A stretch of DNA of 64,000 nucleotides. Source: Sulfidibacter corallicola. Lineage in GTDB: Bacteria; Acidobacteriota; Holophagae; Acanthopleuribacterales; Acanthopleuribacteraceae. Below are positions 20,168 through 28,611 of this stretch, piece after piece. Location: positions 1,488,001 to 1,552,000 of the forward strand of contig NZ_CP071793.1 of assembly GCF_017498545.1 (NCBI RefSeq), read 5' to 3'. The position numbers and the translations under genes are program-made. Every line of letters begins with the position of its first letter. Position 1 is the first letter of the stretch. A model generated the notes under the pieces. That model did not search any database and was not told where the DNA came from. It saw only the letters and a list, made by a program, of their open reading frames with translations.

Positions 20168-20956
20168 TCAGAACGGGATTTCTTCTTCATCCCACCTGCG
20201 GAGGCCCTCCACCAAAGCCTCGAACCGCGGCACCATCTCCTCTGGAATTTCCTCCCATGGAAGCACTTCTTCGTAGAGGCCCCGCGCGATTTCGTTTTCA
20301 ATACAGCTCGTGCTGGCATGAGCGAAGCGTTTGTAGAGTTCGCGGCTGGGACCCGTGTAGAAATGGTGGATGTCTTCCGATAATTCGAAGCCGTCGATGT
20401 CGCCGTCGTGCCAGGCTTCGAAGCTCTCGCGTAACCGACCCAAGGCGGCATCCAGATTGCGGGTATACAGCAGCCCACCCAAGTGGTGCAATTTGCGCTT
20501 TTCAGCTTTGGTGTACAAGATCGGATGGTATCTAGGGTCGGGGGAAGCTTTGGGCTTCGAGGGCTTCGATGCGACCTCGGTTTTCTCGATCGGTATTTTC
20601 TCGGGTTCCTGGTCTTCGAGCTGGGGTTGGGCCTCGCTGGTCTCGGCAAGTTCGGCTTTTTTGGCCTGTTTCTGTGCTTTGCGTTCCAGCTCGCGTTTTT
20701 TCTTCTTGGCGGCGATTTGTTCGATGGTGAGAACCTCGTCGGGTCGAGTTTTGCCGAATCGTTTCTCGTAGCATTCCGCCAGGTACTGCGGCAGGGGCAG
20801 TTTCCAAGTGTGATGCCGGCCGCTGTTCAATTTTCGGAGGCTCTTCGGCGTCATGCCCAACTCGCGGGCCATGGCGATCTGGGCGTGGGAAAGTTTGTGC
20901 GCTTTGCGCGCATCGATCCATTCCTGGTACTTGGGAGGTAACTTCTTTTTGGTCAT
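20168..20956 (-). CDS. Hypothetical protein with N-terminal HTH-like region and charged linker
   Basis: 262 residues, unrecognised function. The N-terminal 65 residues (KYQEWIDARKAHKLSHAQIAMARELGMTP, split by a turn) look like a short helix-turn-helix-like module seen in many bacterial hypotheticals. A Lys/Glu-rich stretch (residues 84-110) is probably coiled or disordered. The C-terminal 110 residues (LHHLGGLLYTRNLDAALGRL to PEEMVPRFEAL) look like a separate helical domain. GAGGAT precedes the ATG. It has no close neighbours on its strand and no signal peptide. A regulatory or nucleic-acid-associated role is only a guess. Confidence 0.6.
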   Translation of the reverse strand: MTKKKLPPKYQEWIDARKAHKLSHAQIAMARELGMTPKSLRKLNSGRHHTWKLPLPQYLAECYEKRFGKTRPDEVLTIEQIAAKKKKRELERKAQKQAKKAELAETSEAQPQLEDQEPEKIPIEKTEVASKPSKPKASPDPRYHPILYTKAEKRKLHHLGGLLYTRNLDAALGRLRESFEAWHDGDIDGFELSEDIHHFYTGPSRELYKRFAHASTSCIENEIARGLYEEVLPWEEIPEEMVPRFEALVEGLRRWDEEEIPF

Positions 20957-21064
20957 TGCGATTCATCCTCGGTGCTGTTGGTGCCATCGCCGGGCGCACC
21001 CAAGTTCTGACTCCGTGCATTTTACCGCGTGATGAATTCAGTGGGCAAAATTGAGCGGTTCACT

Positions 21065-21420
21065 GCTTGTCCACTAAAAACACGAAAAAACACGAAAAAC
21101 CTCCCCGGCGAGTTCGGGAATATAATCCTGGTTCTCAGATCTAACCTGCTGATAAACAAAAAAATGTGTACCTGACACCCTTCGAAGAAGCGATCGCATC
21201 ACTGGGAAGTCAATGCGGTTCACTCCTTGTTCACTAAAAACACGAAAAAACACGAAAAACCTCCCCCGCGAGTTCGGGAATAGATTCCTGGTTTTCAGAT
21301 CTAACCTGCTGATAAACAAAAAAATGTGTACCTGACACCCTTCGAAGAAGCGATCGCATCACTGGGCAGCCAATGTTGGCAGTTGGGTTTTCGTGGCTTT
21401 TCGTGTTTTTAGTGGACAAA
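21065..21420. repeat. AT-rich repeat cluster, two tandem copies plus an inverted end
   Basis: Two near-identical tandem copies with a 160-base period begin at CACTAAAAACACG (21072 and 21232). Each continues through TCAGATCTAACCTGCTG, a TGTGTACCTGACACCC hairpin-like stretch and CGAAGAAGCGATCGCATCAC. The right end (21380-21420) carries the same CACGAAAA/TAGTGGACA sequence inverted, so the cluster is bounded by inverted copies. Related sequence recurs at 42440-42615. It lies downstream of the P450 gene. No transposase is encoded. Confidence 0.85.
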
Positions 21421-21462
21421 AAGGTTCTTGCCCCCTATGCCCAAATTTTTCCGTGGAACCCC

Positions 21463-23250
21463 TTAACTCACCGTTCGTGGACACAACCGGAGGTGGAGGC
21501 TGGAGGGCATCAGCGTGAACGCGAAATGCTCCCGCACCGGCTCGCCCTCCGCGACCCGTTCGATGTCGAACGATCGCAACAGCATCGTCATCAAGGCCCG
21601 AATCTCCAGCAGGGCCAGGTTGCGGCCAGGACAGAATCGCGGTCCGTAGCCGAACGGGAACAACAGCTCCCCGTACGATGCCGCGTCGGCCGTCAGCCAT
21701 CGCTCCGGTTTGAACGCCTCGGGTTCCGGAAAATACCGCTCGGAAAGGCCGATGATGCGGGTCAGCACCCACACCGACGTCCCGGCCGGAATGTCCAGGT
21801 CGCCCACCGTCGTGTCCTGCAGGGCCTCGAGGAACAGCATGGGCGCCACGCTTTTCAGGCGCATGGTCTCCTGGGTGACCGCATCCAGGAAGGGGCGCCC
21901 TCCCAAATCTTCGAAGCGCGGTCGGGTCCGGCCCTCGGCATAGAGATCGTCCACCTCGTCGCGCAAGGTCGCCAAGTGTGCCGGGTTCTCCAGCAGAAGA
22001 TACAGCATCCAGGCCAGGGTGTTGGCCGTCGTGTCCTCGCCCGCCAGCAACAGGGTCAGCACATTGCCGACCAGATGGTCGTCGCTCAGCCGTTCCTGCG
22101 CCGCGGCCTCCGTCTGGGACAGCAGCATGGCTTCCAACACGTTTTCCGGCGCGGCATCCGGACCGGCGGCTGCAAGCCTCTGGCGACTCTTTTCGACCAT
22201 GTCCCCGATGATGCCCTTGACCTCCGTCATGGCCTTGGCCACCGCTCGATCGCGAGGCAGAGAAACGTAGCGCCAATAGGGAACCGGCGCGTTGATGCGG
22301 TCGTTCAGCGCCGGAAAGATTCGGTTCAAGTGATCCTGGAGCAGGTCGCCCTCTTTTTCGATGGTATTCGAGTCGTACCCGAACGAAAGACCGGTGGTCA
22401 CGTCCACCGTGAACCGCATCAAATCGGCCCGCATGTCCACGGGCCGTCCGGCGGTCGCGGCGTGGTGCCAACGCTTCTCGAGACGCGCCACGATCGTCGT
22501 CAAGCGGTCGTGGAAGCCGCGCAACCGCCGCGTGGAAAAGCCGGGTACGATCATGCGGCGCTGACGAAACCAGTCGGTACCTTCGGCGTTGAAGAGGCCT
22601 TCCACGCCGATTTCGCTGATGGCATTGGCCATGCGCGAGAAGCGCCGGAACCGGTGCGGACGCTCTCGCAAAACGGTGCGCACGTCTTCGGGATCGGCGA
22701 GCGCCACGATTTGGGTTCCCGGTAGGCGGATCCGGTAACGATCGCCCAATTGACGACACCAATCTTCGAGTATTTGGTGGATGCGGTTGGGTTTGAGCTG
22801 CAGGGCGTTCCCCAGGACGGGCACCCCGGGCGGCGTCGGCAAGGCATCGATCGACAGGGTGCGGTCCGCCGACCCTGGCGCCTGGCCCGCCGCGTTCCGC
22901 TTCCAAGCCAAGACCTGGTCGCGGTCGATCCACACCGAGTCGCCTTCGATCCAGGCCTCGAACTTGGCCAGGCCCACCGAGGCCGAGCCCGATTTCCGAC
23001 CGCTGAAACAATCGTAGCGCCAGCCGTGGGCCGCACAGACCAACGCATCGCCTTCCACGTGGCCGTTGCTCATCAGCGCCCACTGGTGGCGACACACGCC
23101 GTGCAGCACGGAGAGCCGGCCATCCACCAGCAGCACGACCAGCTCGACCCCTTCGAGTTGGACGCCCAGCGGCTTTCGGTCCTTCAACGCGTGGCGGCAA
23201 CAGAGCACCACCTTGTCTTTGGTGTCGACGGCGGTGTTCGGCGAATTCAT
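21463..23250 (-). CDS. Rieske [2Fe-2S]-cytochrome P450 fusion protein
   Basis: 595 residues. The N-terminal 105 residues form a Rieske domain: C53-x-H55 (GVCRHQW) and C72-x2-H75 (CAAHGW) match the CxH/CxxH ligand pattern. The rest is a class-typical P450 with I-helix LLLAGEDTTANTLAW, K-helix ExxR (QETMRLKS), PERW-type region (FKPERW) and the heme loop FGYGPRFCPGRN with Cys540. There is no membrane anchor. The fused Rieske centre could pass electrons to the heme, replacing a separate ferredoxin; that is inference. GAGGAG lies 8 bases before the ATG. No reductase gene is adjacent and the substrate is unknown. It sits alone, flanked by repeats and gene remnants. Confidence 0.9.
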   Translation of the reverse strand: MNSPNTAVDTKDKVVLCCRHALKDRKPLGVQLEGVELVVLLVDGRLSVLHGVCRHQWALMSNGHVEGDALVCAAHGWRYDCFSGRKSGSASVGLAKFEAWIEGDSVWIDRDQVLAWKRNAAGQAPGSADRTLSIDALPTPPGVPVLGNALQLKPNRIHQILEDWCRQLGDRYRIRLPGTQIVALADPEDVRTVLRERPHRFRRFSRMANAISEIGVEGLFNAEGTDWFRQRRMIVPGFSTRRLRGFHDRLTTIVARLEKRWHHAATAGRPVDMRADLMRFTVDVTTGLSFGYDSNTIEKEGDLLQDHLNRIFPALNDRINAPVPYWRYVSLPRDRAVAKAMTEVKGIIGDMVEKSRQRLAAAGPDAAPENVLEAMLLSQTEAAAQERLSDDHLVGNVLTLLLAGEDTTANTLAWMLYLLLENPAHLATLRDEVDDLYAEGRTRPRFEDLGGRPFLDAVTQETMRLKSVAPMLFLEALQDTTVGDLDIPAGTSVWVLTRIIGLSERYFPEPEAFKPERWLTADAASYGELLFPFGYGPRFCPGRNLALLEIRALMTMLLRSFDIERVAEGEPVREHFAFTLMPSSLHLRLCPRTVS

Positions 23251-23301
23251 GGGTGCTCCTCGGGATAGGGTGGTGGCGGTCGATCGTCGCAGGAAGTCCG
23301 T

Positions 23302-23400
23302 TCAAGGGGTACGGTTTTCCCATTCACTCCATTTGCGATGTCGATGCGCGACCGCAAGGATGTAAATGTGACTTTCCAGGGGTTGCATAAACCTCATGAA
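23302..23400 (-). pseudogene. Possible ParE/RelE-type toxin C-terminal remnant
   Basis: The minus-strand frame ending at 23302 reads ESHIYILAVAHRHRKWSEW just before its stop, which resembles the C-terminal strand and basic tail of ParE/RelE-type toxins (typically ILAVAHxxRxPxYW). Upstream of about 30 codons the frame shows no toxin homology and no start with a ribosome site, and no antitoxin gene is adjacent. It is best read as a decayed remnant; chance resemblance cannot be excluded. Confidence 0.35.
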
Positions 23401-23675
23401 TGGAATGCCGTCGATACGGGGTTTTCGAAATCCGGATTCACTTTTCGGCCCAATTCGGTGGCGTGGATTTTTAATCATAACCCATTGGAGAAGCGAGACC
23501 CAATCCATCCCGGGGTCCGGGTTGGGGCGAAGTAGGGCGTGCCATGGCGGGAGAGCAGGCGGACTTCCCGGACCCAGGTTTCGTGTGAATTCACGGGATT
23601 CGCGGACCGTTGCTTCGCGCCGATTTCGATGCTTCCGATGGTCCGAGTTCTCGGGGCCAGGTTCGATGGGGCCGC

Positions 23676-24284
23676 TCACGGGGTGCGGTCGTCCAGCGAA
23701 GCACGAAGCGCCTTCACCTCGGCTTCGGCCCGTTCCAGTTGCCAGGCCGTGATGGTCGGATGCTCGGCGATGTGGCGCGCCGCCGCTTCGGTCTTCTCGC
23801 GGGCTGCCTCCACGTTTCCCGAGCGAAGGAGGGCGTGGGCCTGCTCGACCAGCAGGTTGATGCTCAGGCGGTGACCGGGCTCCAGGTAGTCGCCGTACAC
23901 GGGCGCCGCGAATGCGATCAGATCCGCGATGGGCGGGAAATCGCCCATCAGGCGCTTGGACGTGGCCCAGCGCAACTTCACGGCGGCGTTGAGCAGGCTG
24001 GGCTCGTCGGAGGAGAATTTTGCGAACAACGCATCGGCTTGGCCGGCCCTTTGGGTTCGGTTGTACACCTCGCCGAGGTTGATGACCGCGGTTAAAATTT
24101 CGTTGTGGGTCGGTTCGAAAATGGCTTCCAAACGAGACAGACCTCGTTTGATGTGTGTTTCCGCTTTTGGATATTGCTGGGAGTCCAAATAGAGAACACC
24201 CAGCATGTTCTCTTGAATGGGGAGAAAGTAATGATCTTCGCCCAGCATTTTTCGGTACATGGCGGCAACCCCGGGATCTGGCAT
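23676..24284 (-). pseudogene. TPR-protein fragment, probable remnant of a kinase-TPR gene
   Basis: A 202-codon frame with TPR-like helices (NMLGVLYLDSQQYPKAETHI, then LLVEQAHALLRSGNVEAAREK). It resembles the C-terminal part of the kinase-TPR proteins found elsewhere in this window (46610-49438, 31776-35465). The frame begins abruptly: an in-frame stop lies a few codons upstream, there is no convincing ribosome site, and the 5' end runs into the promoter zone of the divergent MerR gene. No kinase domain is present. I interpret it as the surviving 3' end of a larger gene; a short functional TPR protein is the alternative. Confidence 0.6.
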
Positions 24285-24298
24285 AATGGCGAGAAGGT

Positions 24299-24327
24299 TT
24301 GACAGCTCCAGAGATGTGCACTAAACT
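24299..24327 (+). promoter_or_regulatory. Candidate promoter of the MerR gene
   Basis: TTGACA at 24299-24304 and TAAACT at 24322-24327 are separated by 17 bases, giving a plausible sigma-70-type promoter. Transcription would start within the shared element described next. The call is by eye. Confidence 0.35.
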
Positions 24328-24353
24328 ACAGTTGACGTGAGGTTTTGATTTTG
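24326..24353 (+). promoter_or_regulatory. Shared upstream element, copy 1 (probable MerR operator)
   Basis: CTACA-n-TTGACGT-n-A-nn-TTTTGATTT lies immediately upstream of the MerR start and recurs with only a few mismatches at 24758-24785, upstream of the next gene. Two copies flanking a regulator gene suggest that the MerR protein binds both, controlling itself and its neighbour. Confidence 0.55.
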
Positions 24354-24356
24354 GGT

Positions 24357-24734
24357 ATGAAAATCGGGGAATTGGCCCGTCGGGCCGAGCTCAGCCATCG
24401 CACGATCCATTTCTACGAGCAGAAGGGGTTGATCGCACCCAGCCACCGGGAGGGGCGCGGCTATCGCTACTACGACGAGCTGACCCTGAAACGGCTCAAG
24501 AAGATCGCCGCGCTCAAATCGCTGGGTTTGTCGCTCGACGAGATCGGCGAGGTGATCAACCTCTATTTCGAGGACGAGACCGGCATTCGCGGCAAACGGG
24601 AAGTGCTCAAGATCCTGCAGAAACATCTGTTGGAAGCCGATCGCCAATTGGCGGAGGTCACCCAGTTCCGCGACGACCTGATCCGCAATATCGCGCGATT
24701 GGAGGGCCTGATCGAATCGGCCGAGGCTCGCTGA
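24357..24734 (+). CDS. MerR family transcriptional regulator
   Basis: 125 residues. The N-terminal winged helix MKIGELARRAELSHRTIHFY (residues 1-20) is followed by EQKGLIAPSHREGRGYRYY, the wing/helix-turn-helix pair typical of MerR. A long C-terminal dimerisation helix (about 75-120) follows. There are no conserved cysteines, so metal or redox sensing of the CueR/SoxR type is unlikely; the ligand is unknown. The ATG at 24357 matches the family N-terminus; an in-frame TTG at 24345 would only add MILG. The stop codon is embedded in a strong terminator hairpin. The repeated element before this gene and before the next one suggests autoregulation and control of the NTF2-like gene. Confidence 0.9.
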   Translation: MKIGELARRAELSHRTIHFYEQKGLIAPSHREGRGYRYYDELTLKRLKKIAALKSLGLSLDEIGEVINLYFEDETGIRGKREVLKILQKHLLEADRQLAEVTQFRDDLIRNIARLEGLIESAEAR

Positions 24735-24747
24735 GCCTCTTTTTTTT
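24723..24747 (+). terminator. Rho-independent terminator overlapping the merR-family stop codon
   Basis: GAGGCTC (24723-24729), loop GCT, GAGCCTC (24733-24739), then eight T residues. A perfect 7-base-pair stem with a U-tract; the TGA stop lies inside the hairpin. Confidence 0.85.
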
Positions 24748-24757
24748 GAACTGAAAT

Positions 24758-24785
24758 CTACACTTGACGTTAAATTTTGATTTGG
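24758..24785 (+). promoter_or_regulatory. Shared upstream element, copy 2
   Basis: Near-copy of the 24326-24353 element (CTACA, TTGACGT and TTTTGATTT all conserved), ending just before the GGAGG ribosome site of the NTF2-like gene. Placed after the terminator, so it would serve an independent promoter; TTGAAC at 24746 with TTAAAT at 24770 is a weak candidate. Confidence 0.55.
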
Positions 24786-24793
24786 AGGCCATC

Positions 24794-25774
24794 ATGGCTC
24801 GTTTCCAAGCAGAAGGCACGCGGGATTCCGCGCACGCTTCGACCGTCCTTCGACCCTTTCTCGACGAGGCCTTTACCTCGAGCCACCGCCATCATGTGAC
24901 ACTGGACGGGAAATCCGTCGCTTGGCTGCGCCACTCGCGCGTCGACGGCGCCGATCGTGGCTTGGGTGGTGAGCACCTGAGTTTTGTGCTCGATCCCCTC
25001 GAAAACCGCTTGCTGGGTTTGACCCGGCTCGTTCGCGAACACGTCGACCTGGCGTTGCCCTCCAAGGACGAGGCCGCTGCCGTCGCCCGGGACTTCCTGC
25101 AAAGGTACGCCCCCGATCTGGTGCCCCAGGGTGAGGTGCTGTGGATCGATCGTCACGACGAAACGATTCGCGTCGACGGCGCAGCCCGAACGGTTCCCGG
25201 GATGAAGGTCAAGCACCGCAACCATGCCGACGGGCTCTATTTCTGGGTCATCGTGGGCGGGAACGGCGAGGTGATCACCTTCGAGCGAGACATTTTCTGG
25301 ATCGATTTTCCCGGCCGGCGGCGCACCGAAAAGTGGCTTCACGACGGCTGGCTCGAGGAATCGGGTCACGTGGTGGGTCAGCGCTCGACCGGGTCGCTGG
25401 TGCTGGCCGACGAGCTCGCGGTACGGGCGGCGATCCACGATTATTTCCTTGGAACCTATGTCAGCGATCGCGACCTCATGAGCCGCGCCTTCATGCCGGA
25501 AAGCCACGTGACGGGATTTCTGGGAGACGAGGGCCACGACGAAACCGCGACGGCCTTCATCGAGCGCGTCATGACGGGCCCGTCCTTGCAGGAGCGGGGC
25601 GAGTCGTTTCAAAAAGAAATGCTCCGCCTCGATCTGGTGGGCCGGGTCGCTTTGGTGGAAGCGCGGGTGTTGGCGCGAGGAATGGTGTTCCGAGACTTGC
25701 TCACCCTACACAAGTCGGGCGACCGGTGGGCCATCCGCCACAAGAGCTATTACACCGACGGCGTGACCGGCTAG
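24794..25774 (+). CDS. NTF2-like (SnoaL/DUF4440-type) domain protein
   Basis: 326 residues. The C-terminal 125 residues (ADELAVRAAIHDYFLGTYVS to WAIRHKSYYTDG) look like an NTF2-like fold of the type that binds small molecules or forms dimeric enzymes: helix, MSRAFMPESHVTGF, TAFIERV, then antiparallel strands with VALVEARVLARGMVFRDLLTLHK. The N-terminal 190 residues (SHRHHVTLDGKSVAWLRHSR, FWVIVGGNGEVITFERDI) form a separate beta-rich region I do not recognise. GGAGG precedes the ATG. It follows the MerR gene and shares its upstream element, so it is probably the regulated target. No signal peptide is evident. The function is unknown. Confidence 0.7.
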   Translation: MARFQAEGTRDSAHASTVLRPFLDEAFTSSHRHHVTLDGKSVAWLRHSRVDGADRGLGGEHLSFVLDPLENRLLGLTRLVREHVDLALPSKDEAAAVARDFLQRYAPDLVPQGEVLWIDRHDETIRVDGAARTVPGMKVKHRNHADGLYFWVIVGGNGEVITFERDIFWIDFPGRRRTEKWLHDGWLEESGHVVGQRSTGSLVLADELAVRAAIHDYFLGTYVSDRDLMSRAFMPESHVTGFLGDEGHDETATAFIERVMTGPSLQERGESFQKEMLRLDLVGRVALVEARVLARGMVFRDLLTLHKSGDRWAIRHKSYYTDGVTG

Positions 25775-25943
25775 ATCTTCACCGGCCGCAAGAAGGGGAG
25801 GCCGGGTCGCGTTCCACGCGTGATCCGGCTCTCGACCAGCCGTCAACGTGCACGGAATCGCAAGGCTCGCCTCTCGAAAAGGTGGGGGCCCTTTGGCGGT
25901 TCACAAGATGCCGGGGCGGGTCCCGCGGCCTGGCTCGAGGGCC

Positions 25944-27038
25944 TCACCGGTCCAGCAGTGATTGGCCCTCGACCAGGGTTTCCCCGTCTTCGAGCCTCAG
26001 GCGAACCGGTTCCACATCGGCGAACCGCGCGATACCCGCCGCCAGCGGCTCGGCGTGGGTCGTCACCCAGATTTGGGTCTCGCGGTTGGCGTGGGCGATC
26101 AACTTCGCCAGCGGTTCCAACAGGTCCGGATGCAGGCTGGTCTCCGGTTCGTTGAGCGCGATCAGGCGCGGCGGGCGCGGACTGAGCAGGGCCGCGATCA
26201 GGCATAGGTAGCAGAGGGTGCCGTCCGAGAGTTCGTTGGCCTGCAGGGGACGCATCAAACCCGGCATGCTCAGGCCGATGGTGAGGTGGGCCGCATCGCC
26301 GATGATTTCCAGGCGCGCACCCGGGAAGGCGGTGTCGATCGCCTCGGCCAACAGGTCGCCGCGTCCCAATTCGCGCAGGGTCACCAGGGCCGCGGCCAGA
26401 TCGTGACCGTCCGCGGAGAGGACCGGCGTCTGGGTGGCGACCTTGGCCTGGCGGATCGGCGATTGCTCGTCCGTGCGGAACCGGTGGTAGAAGCGCCAAC
26501 TCAGCATGGCCTCCCGCAGCGCGTGGAGTTCGGGAAACAAGTGGGGATCGCGGACTTCGGCCAGGGCCGCTTCGTTGTGGTGGATGTCGCCGGGATAGGT
26601 CACCATGGTTCCTTCGCCGTTGCGCAGCACCAGGTGCGAACCCTTGCGGTCCAGAAACACCGCGGGGCGGCCGCGCAACTTCAATCGAACCTGTTCCTCC
26701 TTTGCGCCGGGGTCCAGTTGGAAGAAGGAGATGGCGTTGGAGGGCGCCACCGGGCCGCAGGCGAAGTCGTAGTGCCAGTCGTCCAGGGTCACGCCGAGAC
26801 GCATCCGGATCACGCCCTTTTTGTGTGGCCCGGCCCACAGCACCGAGGGCATGCCGCCCTCTTCGGTGATGGCGCGCGAAAAGCCGCCGTCGGCGATGCG
26901 GGCCAGCAGCACCAGGCCGCGGTACAGGTTGCTCTTTCCCGATCCGTTGGGGCCGGTGATCACGTTGATCCGCTTCATCGGCAGCCGTACCTGGCGCAAC
27001 GAGCGGTATCCGGAGATTCTCAATTCATTCAATCGCAT
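25944..27038 (-). CDS. RecF/SMC-like AAA family ATPase
   Basis: 364-residue single-gene ATPase of the AAA_21 / COG4637 type. The N-terminus MRLNELRISGYRSLRQVRLP is the family hallmark, followed by Walker A GPNGSGKS (residues 29-36). A signature-like LSDGTLCYLCLIAALL, Walker B LIALNEPETSLHPDLLEPL and a switch WVTTHAEPLAAG appear near the C-terminus. There is no long coiled coil. Relatives act in DNA maintenance or as the ATPase half of OLD/defence-type systems, but no nuclease or partner gene is adjacent. The open frame continues upstream into the repeat array without homology, so the ATG at 27038 (GGGAGA upstream) is the start. Confidence 0.85.
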   Translation of the reverse strand: MRLNELRISGYRSLRQVRLPMKRINVITGPNGSGKSNLYRGLVLLARIADGGFSRAITEEGGMPSVLWAGPHKKGVIRMRLGVTLDDWHYDFACGPVAPSNAISFFQLDPGAKEEQVRLKLRGRPAVFLDRKGSHLVLRNGEGTMVTYPGDIHHNEAALAEVRDPHLFPELHALREAMLSWRFYHRFRTDEQSPIRQAKVATQTPVLSADGHDLAAALVTLRELGRGDLLAEAIDTAFPGARLEIIGDAAHLTIGLSMPGLMRPLQANELSDGTLCYLCLIAALLSPRPPRLIALNEPETSLHPDLLEPLAKLIAHANRETQIWVTTHAEPLAAGIARFADVEPVRLRLEDGETLVEGQSLLDR

Positions 27039-27262
27039 GGATTCGTTCTCCCGAGAAGGGGATGGGCTCTGGATCGCGGGAGCTGGGCCGCGTGGGTGCC
27101 CTGTGTGGCAGGTCGTGGTCGGTGGGAAAGGTCGAAAATCCAAAGCTCGGATCATTGTACAAAACCCGTGAAGCCGGCAGTGACCTCTCGGCGGAATTTT
27201 CCGTTCCTTTACCTGCGAAACGATACCACCCTGTTGCCACGGTGACCTTCGTGCACTCTCTT

Positions 27263-28450
27263 TGAAACGACTCCCTTTGGAGTCTCCGAATGCCGAGAGA
27301 GCCGTCGTGCCCGGTAGGTTCATCCGCCGGATGAACATTTCGAAGTGATCCATGTGAGGAGTTCCCGCATGCTTTGAGGGCCGGCACGGCAGTAAGTTGG
27401 CCGGCCCGGCCGACACTTCGAAGTGATCAAGGCTGCGAAAAAACGAAAGGCCAAAGAGCGAAGCACCGATGAAAGCAGGGCATCGGGAAGCACCAATCAA
27501 AGCAGGGCATCGGAATGTGCGACCAGCGGTCGCACCTACCTGGCACGACGACCCTCTCAGGCTGCCGGGACGACCACGATGACTCGCTTCGCGTAGTTTC
27601 TTTCTCGAAATCGAGCTGGGAACGCCCGCTGGACCGGGGCTCTCTGGAAACGAATCCGTTTGGAGTTTCCGAATGCCGAGAGAGTCGTCGTGCCCGGTAG
27701 GTTCATCCGCTGGATGAACATTTCGAAGTGATCCATGCTTGGAGTTCCCGCATGCTTTGAGGGTCGGCACGGCAGTAAGTTGGCCGGCCCGGCCGACACT
27801 TCGAAGTGATCAAGACTGCGAAAATACGAAAGGCCAAAGAGCGAAGCACCAATCAAAGCAGGGCATCGGGAAGCACCAATGAAAGCAGGGCTTCGGAATG
27901 TGCGACCAGCGGTCGCACCTACCTGGCACGACGACCCTCTCAGGCATCCGGGATCACCACGATGGCTCGCATCGCGTAGTTTCTTTCTCGAAATCGAGCC
28001 GAGGGCTCGCCCGCTGGACCGGGGCTCTCTGGAAACGAATCCGTTTGGAGTTTCCGAATGCCGAGAGAGTCGTGGTGCCCGGTAGGTTCATCCGCTGGAT
28101 GAACATTTCGAAGTGATCCATGCGAGGAGTTCCCGCATGCTTTGAGGGTCGGTATTGCAGTAAGTTGGCCGGCCCGGCCGACACTTCGAAGCGATCAAGA
28201 CTGCGATAATACGAAACGCCAAAGAGCGAAGCACCAATGAAAGCAGGGCATCGGGAAGCACCAATGAAAGCAGGGCATCGGGAAGCACCAATGAAAGCAG
28301 GGCTTCGGAATGTGCGACCAGCGGTCGCACCTACCTGGCCATACCGGCCGTGCCATACCGGCCGTGCCCGACGACCCTCTCAGGCATCCGGGACCACCAC
28401 GATGGCTCGCTTCGCGTAGTTTCTTTCTCGAAATCGAGCTGAGGGCCCAC
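27263..28450. repeat. REP-like palindrome array A (three tandem units)
   Basis: Three tandem units of about 384, 385 and 412 bases. Each carries a plus-oriented REP-like element (27304-27336, 27687-27719, 28072-28104) and an inverted one (27517-27549, 27900-27932, from 28312). The element reads GTCGTGCC, C or A, GGTAGGT, then a hairpin whose loop is GCT (once GCC). Plus copies have stem GTTCATCC/GGATGAAC; inverted copies have GTGCGACC/GGTCGCAC. A third GC-rich hairpin (GTTGGCCG-GCC-CGGCCGAC, one wobble pair) sits between them, preceded by GTAA. Short frames translated from it are by-products of the repeat. It fills the gap between the ATPase and sigma factor genes. Confidence 0.9.
28231..28309 (+). 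repeat. 27-base minirepeat nested in array A
   Basis: GAAGCACCAATGAAAGCAGG followed by GCATCGG occurs three times in tandem here, and only twice in each of the two preceding array units (about 27460 and 27840). Copy number differs between units, which points to slippage or unequal recombination. Confidence 0.8.
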
Positions 28451-28611
28451 CCCGCTGGTCCGCGGCGCTTAGGTAACCTCGTGATCTGCCCGTCGCTTGG
28501 GAGACGCCACCCTCGATTTCCCGGGGTTTCGGCATGTTTGCGGCTTGTGAATGCGCCGCGACTTCCGATAAAAACAACACGACCACCACCAGTACCACGA
28601 AAGGAGACGTC

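Noticed and set aside
24332..24337. TTGACG before the MerR gene as a -35 box
   Set aside because: It lies only 25 bases before the start codon, too close for a -35; it fits better as part of an operator just downstream of TTGACA-N17-TAAACT.
26961..27770. Longer N-terminus for the RecF-like ATPase
   Set aside because: The added residues are repeat-derived; the family N-terminus begins at MRLNELRISG with a ribosome site at 27038.
27557..27856. Open frames of 60-120 codons in arrays A, B and C (several near-identical proteins such as those starting MVGASLFGV)
   Set aside because: They follow the repeat sequence on both strands, have no ribosome sites and are explained by low stop frequency in GC-rich repeats.
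27263..28450. CRISPR-like appearance of regularly spaced repeats
   Set aside because: Units are 325-412 bases with no unique spacers, no 20-40-base direct repeats separated by spacers, and no cas genes; the hairpins fit REP-like elements.
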